Positions 7,130-15,596 of a stretch of 64,000 bases of DNA are shown piece by piece. Made by a program: the position numbers and the translations under genes. The notes under the pieces are model-generated. The model was not told the origin of the DNA, did not search any database, and saw only the letters and a list, made by a program, of their open reading frames with translations. This DNA is from Metabacillus bambusae (lineage in GTDB: Bacteria > Bacillota > Bacilli > Bacillales > Bacillaceae): contig NZ_JAGDEL010000020.1 in assembly GCF_017497975.1 (NCBI RefSeq), positions 61,611-125,610 on the forward strand, written 5' to 3'. Numbering within the stretch: position 1 is the first letter of the stretch; every line of letters begins with the position of its first letter.

Positions 7130-10100
7130 TTATTCGTTGCTATTCATTTTTTTCTCTATTGTTCTTACTAGTCTTAAAGCATCTGACTCCAGTACTTGCT
7201 TTATGTTTTCAGACAAACCACTATCTTTTTCTACTATTTTTCGAAAATCATTTAGATGTTTTATAGATTGTTCGAATTTTCCTTTATCTAAATGATGTGT
7301 TGACTGATTTAACTTGTTTGTTAATTTTTTATTCACACTATGAGCAACATCACCAGCTTCTGTCATCGTATCAAGATCATTTTTTATCGATGAATGAGTT
7401 GTCTCTATAGGATGTAGAACAAAATTATCAAATTTCGTGTAATTATAGTTTGATCTCAAGCCTACTTTTCCTTGGGTAAATGCTGTGCTACTGTTGTCTG
7501 TATAATCTATTTTTGGGATATCATCATCGCCAACAAATATCTTTATATTATTCCCCTTTGCAACAACTTTGAGATGTTGCCATGTATTTAATGGCTCACT
7601 TATTTCAGCACCTTTTAAGTATGTCCAATTATAATTAAATTTCCCTAAATGAACGCCTTCTTTATTGATATACGCTACATAACCTTGCATAAAATCAGGA
7701 TTGTTTTGACCAAGCTCAATACCATTGGCTGGGTTATTCACTCTAAAAATTAAACCACCGTCACCTGTACCAGCTCCAATATTGATATCTGCTTCAACTG
7801 AATAATCCTTCCACTTGCTATCTCCGATTACCGATTTCGCAAATGTACCTGGTGATGTACTGTATTCCCCTTCAACTGCAGGTGGCTCTTTACCGTTCTC
7901 CAATGTAAAATCAATACTTCTAAAATCAAACTCACCTTTAACCATTTCGACCTTAACGGTATGCTTTCCAGCTGGTAAAGAGACATTTTCTTTTATGACA
8001 CTTTCCCAGTTATCCCAGCCACCTGTTTTTGGGACATCAATTATTCCTGTTAAATCAACGGTATCATCAAGCCAAAGTCTAATTTGACTTCCTTCAAGTT
8101 CAGTAGCAACTTTTATATCTACTTGATAATTGTCCTCTTTTTCAATATCGATATTGTATTTTAACCATTCTCCTGCTTGATTCCAGCCAACATTATAGCC
8201 ACCCTCTGGATTAACGCGGATATCAACAGAATCTCTCCTATATTTCCCACCAATATTTTCAGGAGTAAGATCATGATATCCAACACCTTCTCCACCTGTT
8301 AGATAATCGGCCGCCATTATTTTTCCTGGAAGCTTTTTATGATGATCAAACCTGTGAAGTGTTAGTCTAGAAAAATCAAATCCTCCCTCTAGTGTGACTA
8401 GCTTTATTGTGTGTTTTCCAGCTGGTAAGGAAACGTTTTGTAAAGAAATGGTTTGCCAGCTATTCCAATCACCTGTATTTGGTATGCTTATTTCTCCGGT
8501 TAAATCAATTTCGTCATCTAATAGAAGCTTTACTTTTCCGCCATCCTCGATTGCAGAAGTAAGGATATCAAGTCCATATGTACCTGCTTCCTCAATGTTT
8601 ACGTCATATGCTAGCCATTCTCCTGTTTGATTCGACGTAACAGCGTACCCACCTTCTGGATTCACTCGAATATCGACAGAATCTTCACGGTATTTATCCC
8701 CGCTATTTCCCATTGTGCTGTCATGAAAGCCTACTCCTTCACCACCAAGATTGTATTCCTCAGCTTCAATGATTCCAGGCACTGGCTTATGAATATCAAA
8801 CGATGTAAACTCAAGACCAGTAAAATCAAATTCTCCCTCGAAGATCTCCACTTTAATCGTGTGCTCACCCTCAGGCAATGTAATCCCTTTTTTAATAACA
8901 GGCTGCCAATTATTCCAATCCCCTGTGTTAGGAACCTCTAAAACATCAGTTAAATCTGTTTCATCATCTAGCCATAATCGAACCTTTGCATTGTTAAAGG
9001 TTGTTGCAGTATTTAATTGAACATTATAGAGGCCTGCTTCTTTAATGGATACATTGTATTTAAACCATTCTCCTGTTTGGTTCCATCCAACTGCAGTACC
9101 CCCTTTAGGATTATTACGGATATCAACAGCATCTCCTCTTAATACACCACCAATATTTTTAGCTGTTGTTTCATGGTAAGCTATCCCTTCACCACCAGTT
9201 ATATAATAGGCAGCCCCAATTGAACCTGGTATTGGTTTATATGCATCAAAAGAGCTAGGTTTATTTGTTTTAACCGTCCAAAATCCCTCTATTTCTTCCC
9301 ATCCATTACTCGTTCCATCATCAAAGTTTGAAGCTAATTCTTTTACTTGTTTATGTTCTTTGAATTCCATATTGGATAAATCAAATGTTCCATTTTCAAC
9401 AACAACTTTTAACTTATGCTGACCCTTCGGTAATTCTATTCCCTCAATCGAGAGTGTTTTCCATTCATCTGTCTTTGGAATGTTTATTACACCTGTCAAA
9501 TCAGTCGCTTCATCTAACACTAATTTCACTTGTGCATCCTCGCTTGATGCTGATACTCTTAGATCTACATTGTAAGTACCTGCTTCTGCAATATTGACAT
9601 TGTAATTTAGCCATTCTCCGGTTTCATTCAAGCTTACGTTATATCCACCCTCGGAATTCACTTTAAAATCAACTGCATCACTTCTATATTTTCCACTAGA
9701 ATTCTCAACAGTTGTATCATGATAGGCTACACCTTCACCGCCTGTATTATAATGCACAGCCTCAATGTTTCCTGGTAAAGGCTTGTATGCATCAAACACA
9801 TTGCTTCCATTTACTTTATTGCTGAAAGCCGTATAGCCAAAAGCAGCATGAATATCAGATGTTGCGTATCCGATTTTCCCTCCATCTAGCTCTGGAATTT
9901 CACGTGATTGCTTTTGCATTCCATCTATAAAGATCTTAAAGGTTGATGAAGACTTTTCTACTCGTATTTGGTGAAGCTTAGAATAATCATAGCCTTCAGG
10001 TAAAGCTGTATCTTCCCTTTTTTGTTCAACTCCGTTCACGATAAAGAAGGTTTCTAATTGATTTTTTGTAGGATTTAATACTGCTAGGCCGTAGTTGCTT

Positions 10101-11263
10101 TCATCTTTATAGGAGAAAACAGCACCAAAGTATGGATTGCTACTTGAGCCTTGTTCAATTGTTTTCATATTGAATTCTGCCGTGTAATCTGAAGTTGTGG
10201 AATCCTTCGTCAGTTGCTTAAACATGTTCGTGTCATTTATTGTTGTTTGTTGAAGCCAGCCAGGCATTTCTGAAGCAATACTCCAGTTACCGCCGTTGAT
10301 CGTTTCCCAATTCTTATCTGAGGATGAGTGAGAAAAGCGCTCACTGAAATCAGGTAGGTCTGGGTTAGGCTGTTCAGTTGTTGTTGGACCAAGTACAAGC
10401 ATTTTATCACCATTCCAAGCAATTCGATCCAGATTCATATATCTGCCTGGATTTGCATGACTATGATAAACCATATATTCTGAATCAAGATCTGGTCCTC
10501 GGACGACTGAATTATGACCTAATCCTACATTCGATCCCTCTGTGTTTAGTAAGATTGGATTTTGTTCAAATTCATGTGAAAAATCAGCAATTGGTGAATC
10601 ACTGTTTGCATAATCAACACGATATGCCTTATTCCACACGTGGTTTCCTGTATAGGTCATATAGTATTTACTATTTCTTTTCAGAATTGTTGGCCCTTCT
10701 GTCCAGCCATCCATTTCTGCGCCAGTGTTTGAAGCATGACCAAAAGTATAGGGATCTGACATTGGTCGTGCATCAATTCTTTGATTACCAGTACTATAAA
10801 AATACCATTTCCCGTCATCATCAATAAACACATGTCCATCGATTCCCATGCCTAGGTTATCTGTCTGTTTCACGAAGGGGCCAAGTGGGTCTGAGCTTTT
10901 GTACACATAATGCCCATTTCCGCCAGGTGATGTGTACATATAAAAATGGCCATTCCAATACACAACCTCAGGAGCATAGGCTGCCTTTGTAGTAGGCTCC
11001 TTCGTAACTAAACCACCGTACTCCCAATTCACCAAATCTTCTGACTTCCAAGCTTTTACTCCACTCTTATCATCCACTGTACTAACATAAAGATAATAAG
11101 TACCGTTGTGTTTTAAAATATAAGGATCTCCTTCACCATAAAATACTCCTGTATCCCACTTCCAAGATTCCGATAATTTAAAGGAGTTACTGTAAGCAAA
11201 TGTTGATAATGGAAGGGATAAAACAAAGCTAAATGCAATGACAATTGAAAGTATCTTTTTCAG
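7130..11263 (-). CDS. Secreted multidomain GH43 glycosidase with four CBM6-like modules and C-terminal FIMAH-like helices
   Basis: About 1377 residues. A signal peptide (LKKILSIVIAFSFVLSLPL...FA) is followed by a GH43 five-blade propeller (about 30-310) with GDPYILKH (Asp base), GIDGHVFID (pKa-modulating Asp) and TEGPTILKR (Glu acid). Then come a concanavalin-like domain (about 315-490), a CBM6-like module (490-640), and a short NFDDGTSNGWEEI segment. Three more CBM6-like modules (about 670-820, 820-970, 970-1120), a concanavalin-like segment and a helical FIMAH-like tail follow. GH43 enzymes are usually beta-xylosidases, arabinofuranosidases, arabinanases or exo-galactanases. The start is unusual: AAGGAGG lies 8 bases before an in-frame CTG at 11263, which begins the signal peptide exactly; the upstream TTG at 11293 has no ribosome site. 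Confidence 0.88.
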   Translation of the reverse strand: MKKILSIVIAFSFVLSLPLSTFAYSNSFKLSESWKWDTGVFYGEGDPYILKHNGTYYLYVSTVDDKSGVKAWKSEDLVNWEYGGLVTKEPTTKAAYAPEVVYWNGHFYMYTSPGGNGHYVYKSSDPLGPFVKQTDNLGMGIDGHVFIDDDGKWYFYSTGNQRIDARPMSDPYTFGHASNTGAEMDGWTEGPTILKRNSKYYMTYTGNHVWNKAYRVDYANSDSPIADFSHEFEQNPILLNTEGSNVGLGHNSVVRGPDLDSEYMVYHSHANPGRYMNLDRIAWNGDKMLVLGPTTTEQPNPDLPDFSERFSHSSSDKNWETINGGNWSIASEMPGWLQQTTINDTNMFKQLTKDSTTSDYTAEFNMKTIEQGSSSNPYFGAVFSYKDESNYGLAVLNPTKNQLETFFIVNGVEQKREDTALPEGYDYSKLHQIRVEKSSSTFKIFIDGMQKQSREIPELDGGKIGYATSDIHAAFGYTAFSNKVNGSNVFDAYKPLPGNIEAVHYNTGGEGVAYHDTTVENSSGKYRSDAVDFKVNSEGGYNVSLNETGEWLNYNVNIAEAGTYNVDLRVSASSEDAQVKLVLDEATDLTGVINIPKTDEWKTLSIEGIELPKGQHKLKVVVENGTFDLSNMEFKEHKQVKELASNFDDGTSNGWEEIEGFWTVKTNKPSSFDAYKPIPGSIGAAYYITGGEGIAYHETTAKNIGGVLRGDAVDIRNNPKGGTAVGWNQTGEWFKYNVSIKEAGLYNVQLNTATTFNNAKVRLWLDDETDLTDVLEVPNTGDWNNWQPVIKKGITLPEGEHTIKVEIFEGEFDFTGLEFTSFDIHKPVPGIIEAEEYNLGGEGVGFHDSTMGNSGDKYREDSVDIRVNPEGGYAVTSNQTGEWLAYDVNIEEAGTYGLDILTSAIEDGGKVKLLLDDEIDLTGEISIPNTGDWNSWQTISLQNVSLPAGKHTIKLVTLEGGFDFSRLTLHRFDHHKKLPGKIMAADYLTGGEGVGYHDLTPENIGGKYRRDSVDIRVNPEGGYNVGWNQAGEWLKYNIDIEKEDNYQVDIKVATELEGSQIRLWLDDTVDLTGIIDVPKTGGWDNWESVIKENVSLPAGKHTVKVEMVKGEFDFRSIDFTLENGKEPPAVEGEYSTSPGTFAKSVIGDSKWKDYSVEADINIGAGTGDGGLIFRVNNPANGIELGQNNPDFMQGYVAYINKEGVHLGKFNYNWTYLKGAEISEPLNTWQHLKVVAKGNNIKIFVGDDDIPKIDYTDNSSTAFTQGKVGLRSNYNYTKFDNFVLHPIETTHSSIKNDLDTMTEAGDVAHSVNKKLTNKLNQSTHHLDKGKFEQSIKHLNDFRKIVEKDSGLSENIKQVLESDALRLVRTIEKKMNSNE

Positions 11264-11488
11264 ACAAATCGCCTCCTTCTTTTCTCCAAGCAATTAATTA
11301 GACATTCTATTAAGTACTAAGCTTATAAAGTTTTACAATCCCTCCTTTCCCGGCATGTAACCGCTCGTATTTTTTATACGAAAACATCTATCTTACTACC
11401 TGAATTTACTTTGATCGTAAGTTTATTAGATGCTTACCTATTTCTCTCGTAACTGAATCGTTGAAAAACTCGAAAAAAAAAATCAACC

Positions 11489-11533
11489 TATAACCAAAGG
11501 AAACGACGGAATCTTAATTTTCCTTTGGTTATA
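11489..11533 (-). terminator. Terminator of the ABC/DUF4064 operon
   Basis: Arms TATAACCAAAGGAAA (11489-11503) and TTTCCTTTGGTTATA (11519-11533) pair perfectly over 15 bp. On the minus strand a run of ten T follows shortly after the stem. Confidence 0.85.
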
Positions 11534-11589
11534 TACTATTGATTTATGATTGGCCGATAGTGACTAGAATAGTAGGACTACTGATCGTC

Positions 11590-12012
11590 TTATTGATTTT
11601 GTAAATGATAGTTTCCCAGTTTTGATATGGATTTATTTTTCGCTAACGCGAGAAGCCCTGCAGATAAAAACATTAAGGATCCTAAAATATCCATAACGAA
11701 ATAGGACGCTAACCCTAATAGGATAAACCAAATAGGTTTTTTCACTTCAGCTTTATCATCCTTTAATGATTTCGCCAATACGAAGTTCAAGATTCCTAGA
11801 ATAACAAATAACATCCCAAAGGTAACGGCAAACATATATAAGCTTCCAAAAATAGACTGTGCTGCCTCAAGCTTGGCAATCGTTGGATATGAAGAATGTA
11901 ATCCTTCATTTTTAATAAAAGATGCATAGACAAAAATAGTAAGCAGTCCTGAGACGATTTGCCATATTGAACCGATCATTATTAATCTTCTCTCTAGCTT
12001 TCTATTCACCAT
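11590..12012 (-). CDS. DUF4064-type membrane protein
   Basis: 140 residues from the ATG at 12012, which follows AGGAGG at good spacing. It has four hydrophobic segments (IGSIWQIVSGLLTIFVY, a second near FGSLYMFAVTFGMLFVI, then two more) and a short polar N-terminus. It resembles DUF4064 proteins often found as last genes of Bacillus operons. It begins 16 bases after the stop of the second ABC permease, so it is cotranscribed with the sugar importer. Its role is unknown; an accessory membrane factor of the importer is a guess. Confidence 0.75.
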   Translation of the reverse strand: MVNRKLERRLIMIGSIWQIVSGLLTIFVYASFIKNEGLHSSYPTIAKLEAAQSIFGSLYMFAVTFGMLFVILGILNFVLAKSLKDDKAEVKKPIWFILLGLASYFVMDILGSLMFLSAGLLALAKNKSISKLGNYHLQNQ

Positions 12013-12028
12013 ATAACCTCCTATTCTC

Positions 12029-12865
12029 TTACCCTTTAACCCCTGATGACAAGGAGAGTGATTCCATAAAGTATTTTTGTGTGAACAAATAGAGGATAAA
12101 TGTTGGAACAATAGCAATCAGTGCCCCTGTTAAAGCATGAGCAACATCAAGTGCATACATCCCCTGAAGTAATTGTAATCCTGGTGTAATTGGCATTTTT
12201 TCAACTTCATTAAACACAATTGATGGCCATAGGAAGTCATTCCATGAACCTGTAAATGTAAACAACGCAACAACAGTTAAAACAGGTCTTATTAATGGCA
12301 ATATTAACTTTGTGAAAATTTGAAAATCAGAAGCACCATCCACTCGTGCCGATTCATCAAAATCAATAGGAATCCCTTGCATGAATTGCCTTACAAGAAA
12401 GATATTAAAGACACCAGCTGCACCTGGAACAATCGCAGCCATATAATTATTTACCCATCCAAGTGTATCGATAATTTTATAGAGGGGAATAAGATTTACA
12501 ACTGCTGGAAACATCATTGTTGCCATTAAAAAGATAAAAATGGCATCTCTTCCCTTGAATTTCATTCTTGAATACCCATAACCAGCTAATGATACAAGCA
12601 CGATGACTAAAAACGTTTGTGATACTGAAATAATAAGTGAGTTCATAAACCATTTCGCCACTGGAGCACTTGTGTTCGCAAAAAGAACATCCTGGTAGTT
12701 ACCAATGACCCAATTGATCGGTAAAATTGTAAAGGCGCTTGATTGAATATCAGCTTCACTTTTGAATGAAGATAAGATTGTATACAGTAATGGTACAATC
12801 CATATAAAAGCCATTATTAACAAGAAGATTAATGAAATTCCTTTAGTAATACGTTTTTTCTCCAA
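12029..12865 (-). CDS. Sugar ABC transporter permease, MalG/CUT1 type
   Basis: 278 residues with six membrane segments. The CUT1 EAA loop appears as DFDESARVDGASDFQIFTKL followed by ILPLIRP, the contact site for the ATPase. The likely start is a TTG at 12865, since AGGAGG lies 8 bases upstream and the longer in-frame GTG overlaps the ribosome site itself. Together with the permease at 12878 and the lipoprotein at 13907 it forms a carbohydrate importer. No ATPase gene is present. Bacilli typically energise such systems with a shared MsmX-type ATPase encoded elsewhere. Confidence 0.92.
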   Translation of the reverse strand: MEKKRITKGISLIFLLIMAFIWIVPLLYTILSSFKSEADIQSSAFTILPINWVIGNYQDVLFANTSAPVAKWFMNSLIISVSQTFLVIVLVSLAGYGYSRMKFKGRDAIFIFLMATMMFPAVVNLIPLYKIIDTLGWVNNYMAAIVPGAAGVFNIFLVRQFMQGIPIDFDESARVDGASDFQIFTKLILPLIRPVLTVVALFTFTGSWNDFLWPSIVFNEVEKMPITPGLQLLQGMYALDVAHALTGALIAIVPTFILYLFTQKYFMESLSLSSGVKG

Positions 12866-12877
12866 GGTAAGCACCTC

Positions 12878-13810
12878 CTAGTCACGTTGTCTTAAAAAGA
12901 AGAATTGAATGGCAGAAACAATCATAATGCAAATCCCAAGAATAACAGCCATTGCTGCTCCAATACCTGCAATCGAAATACCAGATCCAAATGCATTTTC
13001 TTGAATGTACATTAACAGTACGGTTGTCGAGCTTGTTGGTCCACCTTTTGTTAACATGAGAGGTTGCCCATATACATTGAATTGTGCAATAGTCGTGATG
13101 ACAACGGTGTATAAGATTTGCGCTCTTATACTTGGAAGCGTGATTTTAAAGAATTTTTGAACACTATTCGCTCCATCGATAGACGCAGCCTCATATAAAT
13201 CCTTTGAAATACCGTTCAGTGCTGCTTGATAAATGATCATATTTCCACCGATTGTCCACCAAACTGTTACGATGATTAATGTAAACCAGGCATAAGGCTG
13301 AGTAGATAGCCAGTTTGTATCAACATTTAAATAATGATTGATAGGTCCAAATGAAACACTAAATAACATAGCAAATACGATCATGACGGCAGAAACCGAG
13401 AACAATGTTGGCATGTAAAACAATGCTTGGAAAAATTTCAGCCCTTTTGGTTTCGTATTTAGACCTGCAGCTAAGAGTAAGGGAACAATAATACAAGCAG
13501 GTACTGTAAAAAGGACAAATTTAAATGTATTTCCTAAACCTATTCTTAGTTGATCGTAAAAGGTAGAATCTTTATTAACCAAAATTTCTGCATAGTTTGC
13601 CAGGCCAACAAATTCAGGCTCGCCAATTAGGTCCCAATTCGTAAAGGAAATGTAAATACCATATAAAGTTGGAAATAGAAAAAAGATACCAAATAAAATG
13701 AGATGTGGCCCAATATAAAGATATGGAGATAGATTTAACCGTTTTTTACGAGAATTTTTCATTATTGCTGTAGACATACTTAGTTCCTTATTCTCTCCAG
13801 TATTTATCAT
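12878..13810 (-). CDS. Sugar ABC transporter permease, MalF/CUT1 type
   Basis: 310 residues with six membrane segments after a basic N-terminus. The EAA motif is DLYEAASIDGANSVQKFFKI. An ATG at 13810 lies 9 bases from AGGAG; a second in-frame ATG about 12 codons downstream has a weaker AAGGA and is also possible. It sits between the binding protein and the MalG-like partner, with a 12-base spacing to the latter. It imports oligosaccharides released by the extracellular GH43 enzyme (inferred from context). Confidence 0.92.
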   Translation of the reverse strand: MINTGENKELSMSTAIMKNSRKKRLNLSPYLYIGPHLILFGIFFLFPTLYGIYISFTNWDLIGEPEFVGLANYAEILVNKDSTFYDQLRIGLGNTFKFVLFTVPACIIVPLLLAAGLNTKPKGLKFFQALFYMPTLFSVSAVMIVFAMLFSVSFGPINHYLNVDTNWLSTQPYAWFTLIIVTVWWTIGGNMIIYQAALNGISKDLYEAASIDGANSVQKFFKITLPSIRAQILYTVVITTIAQFNVYGQPLMLTKGGPTSSTTVLLMYIQENAFGSGISIAGIGAAMAVILGICIMIVSAIQFFFLRQRD

Positions 13811-13845
13811 CGTTTTTAACTCCTATTCTTTCGTTATCGAATAGA

Positions 13846-13877
13846 GAGAGGTCTGACCCTTTTTAGAGTCAGCCTCT
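13846..13877 (-). promoter_or_regulatory. Intra-operon stem-loop after the binding-protein gene
   Basis: Between the lipoprotein stop and the first permease, AGAGGTCTGACC and GAGTCAGCCTCT form an imperfect 12-bp stem. Hairpins here commonly stabilise the upstream message or attenuate readthrough, giving an excess of binding protein over permeases. Confidence 0.6.
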
Positions 13878-13906
13878 GGCAGTTTCTTTACTACCTGTGT
13901 TTAGAA

Positions 13907-15160
13907 TTATTTATTATTGTTTGCGATTTTATCCTCAACTGCTTTTTGAGCATTTGCCAGTCCTTTATCAATCTCTAATTTTCCAAACATTGCATCTCCA
14001 ACTAATTTATCAACCTCTTCAGCTACGAAGCCATTATACTTATAATCAAAGATTTTAAGTGACTCTTGTAATTTAGGGTCTTCCACTAAGAAGGATTGTG
14101 GGAGTTCTTTGAATTCTGGATTATCTAATGTTGATAATGCCGCAGGGTTTTGTCCTGCTTGAGCCCATGGTAGTGAATTTTCTCTAATATAATCAAGGAA
14201 ATCTATCATCCCTTTTGTTTTCTCTTCAGAACGATTTTCGTCTTTAAACATGACGAATTGGTGGGAGGAAGTCCAGTTTACAATTTTGTCAGGAGAAACT
14301 TGTGCAAAGCTTGTAATGCCCCAATTTAATTTTTCCGCTTCATTTAAACTATTTTGCATCCAAATACCTTCAGGATAAAAAATCGCTTTATTAGATTTGA
14401 ATAACTGGCCAGGGTCTTCTCCGTCTTTGTTAGAAATTTTATCATCAACTAATCCTTTTAATAATTCTAGTGCTTCTTTCGCTTCTGGCGTATCAAGAGT
14501 TGGTGTTTCACCATCACTAGTAATATCTCCACCTAGTTGATTGTAAATTGATAAGAAGATTGGTCGTGTCCAAGTTAATCCAATACCTGTAATACCGTCT
14601 TTTCGAGAAATTTCTCCTGCTTCTCTTATTTCATCAAATGTAATAACGTTATCATCAAGTGCATTTGGTGCATATTTTTCTAGTAAATCTTTGTTGTAAT
14701 ACATAACAAAGCTGTGAACATCTAACGGAACACTGTATCTACTACCATCAATATCTCCAATATTCCATCCTGCTGGTACATAGTTTTCTGCTTTGATTTC
14801 AGGATAGTCAGCCAATTTATCATCAAATGTAGTTAACAAATCATTACCGACAAACTGCTTAATTCTTTCGGCATGAACAATTGTCAGATCGGGAATTCCT
14901 TTTCCTGAGTTTACGACAGTTGGAATTTTTGTATACATATCATCCGCAGTGATTGATACATTCTTAATCTTGAATTCTGGATTTGTCTTATTGTATTCAT
15001 CAACAATTTGCTTCATATTTTCGCCATCAGGACCTGTAAAAGGATTCCAATAAAGAATTTCTTTTTTAGTTGAACCAGAGCTAGATGAACTACTGCAACC
15101 TGATAAAGCCATTGCAAACACAATTAGGATTGAGAACATGAATACTATTTTTTTCTTCAT
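13907..15160 (-). CDS. Sugar ABC transporter substrate-binding lipoprotein
   Basis: 417 residues. The N-terminal signal ends in a lipobox ALSGC (lipidated Cys at about 22) followed by a serine-rich linker, so the protein is anchored on the outer face of the membrane. The rest matches solute-binding family 1 (IIYWNPFTG-like start, KKEILYWNPFTGPDGENM, and GEDPGQLFKSNKAIFYPEGI in the middle). It binds an oligosaccharide and hands it to the two permeases downstream. The ribosome site is AAAGGGAGG. A cre-like site lies about 80 bases upstream, and a MITE-like element separates the gene from the GH2 genes, so this part of the locus may have its own promoter. Confidence 0.93.
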   Translation of the reverse strand: MKKKIVFMFSILIVFAMALSGCSSSSSSGSTKKEILYWNPFTGPDGENMKQIVDEYNKTNPEFKIKNVSITADDMYTKIPTVVNSGKGIPDLTIVHAERIKQFVGNDLLTTFDDKLADYPEIKAENYVPAGWNIGDIDGSRYSVPLDVHSFVMYYNKDLLEKYAPNALDDNVITFDEIREAGEISRKDGITGIGLTWTRPIFLSIYNQLGGDITSDGETPTLDTPEAKEALELLKGLVDDKISNKDGEDPGQLFKSNKAIFYPEGIWMQNSLNEAEKLNWGITSFAQVSPDKIVNWTSSHQFVMFKDENRSEEKTKGMIDFLDYIRENSLPWAQAGQNPAALSTLDNPEFKELPQSFLVEDPKLQESLKIFDYKYNGFVAEEVDKLVGDAMFGKLEIDKGLANAQKAVEDKIANNNK

Positions 15161-15237
15161 TTGTGTTACCTCCCTTTAAAATAAAATCTTGTATATACCA
15201 ATACATCAAAGTCGAATATTCTTTAATCCCCCTCCTT

Positions 15238-15251
15238 TTAAAGCGTTTTCA
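15238..15251 (-). promoter_or_regulatory. cre-like (CcpA) site
   Basis: Minus-strand TGAAAACGCTTTAA matches the Bacillus catabolite response element pattern TGAAARCGNTTWCA at 13 of 14 positions, the mismatch being at the C of the final CA. It lies about 80 bases before the binding-protein start, where it could give carbon catabolite repression. Confidence 0.5.
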
Positions 15252-15286
15252 TTAGATGAGAGACCCTTGCAGCAAGCACTTTTCTT

Positions 15287-15508
15287 TAGGCTGTTTTCGC
15301 AAACTTTGTTGCTTTTTAAATAGTAATGCGGTGTGGTTGATTGCAGCGAGAGTTGCTCGCTTTCCGCGGGGCGGGCCGTGAGCCTCCTCGGCGTAAACGC
15401 CTGCGGGGTCTCACCTGTCCCGCTGCTCCTGCAGGAGTCTCGCAATCCGCTCCAATCAACCTGAATTAGTTTTGTTTTAGAAGCAACAATCTTTTAGAAA
15501 AGAGCCTT
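15287..15508. repeat. 222-bp GC-rich MITE-like element, copy 1
   Basis: Near-identical in layout to 41606-41828. The ends are imperfect inverted repeats (AGGCTGTTTTCGCAAAC... and ...TTAGAAAAGAGCCT, both leading to TTGTTGCTTTT or its complement). The centre is much more GC-rich than its surroundings (TTTCCGCGGGGCGGG, GAGCCTCCTCGGCG, CCTGTCCCGCTGCTCC) and full of short palindromes. Similar GC-rich elements are widespread in Bacillaceae genomes. There is no coding capacity; it is presumably mobilised in trans or spread as structured RNA/DNA. Confidence 0.8.
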
Positions 15509-15524
15509 TTTTTATGTAAATCAC

Positions 15525-15574
15525 TTGAGGCTATCTCAAAAGGGAATGGTTTTATGATTTTGAGACAACCTCAA
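15525..15574 (-). terminator. Terminator of the GH2 operon
   Basis: TTGAGGCTATCTCAAAA and TTTTGAGACAACCTCAA form a long stem with two mismatched positions, 23 bases beyond the stop of the second GH2 gene. Confidence 0.75.
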
Positions 15575-15596
15575 AAGAGATTTCACTTTAAATGGA

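Noticed and set aside
10378..10827. 149-codon plus-strand frame
   Set aside because: Antisense to the GH43 catalytic domain, rich in His/Leu/Tyr as expected of a mirror frame; no ribosome site.
15206..15445. 79-codon minus-strand frame
   Set aside because: It lies inside the GC-rich MITE-like element; the equivalent frame in the second copy differs in length and has no ribosome site.
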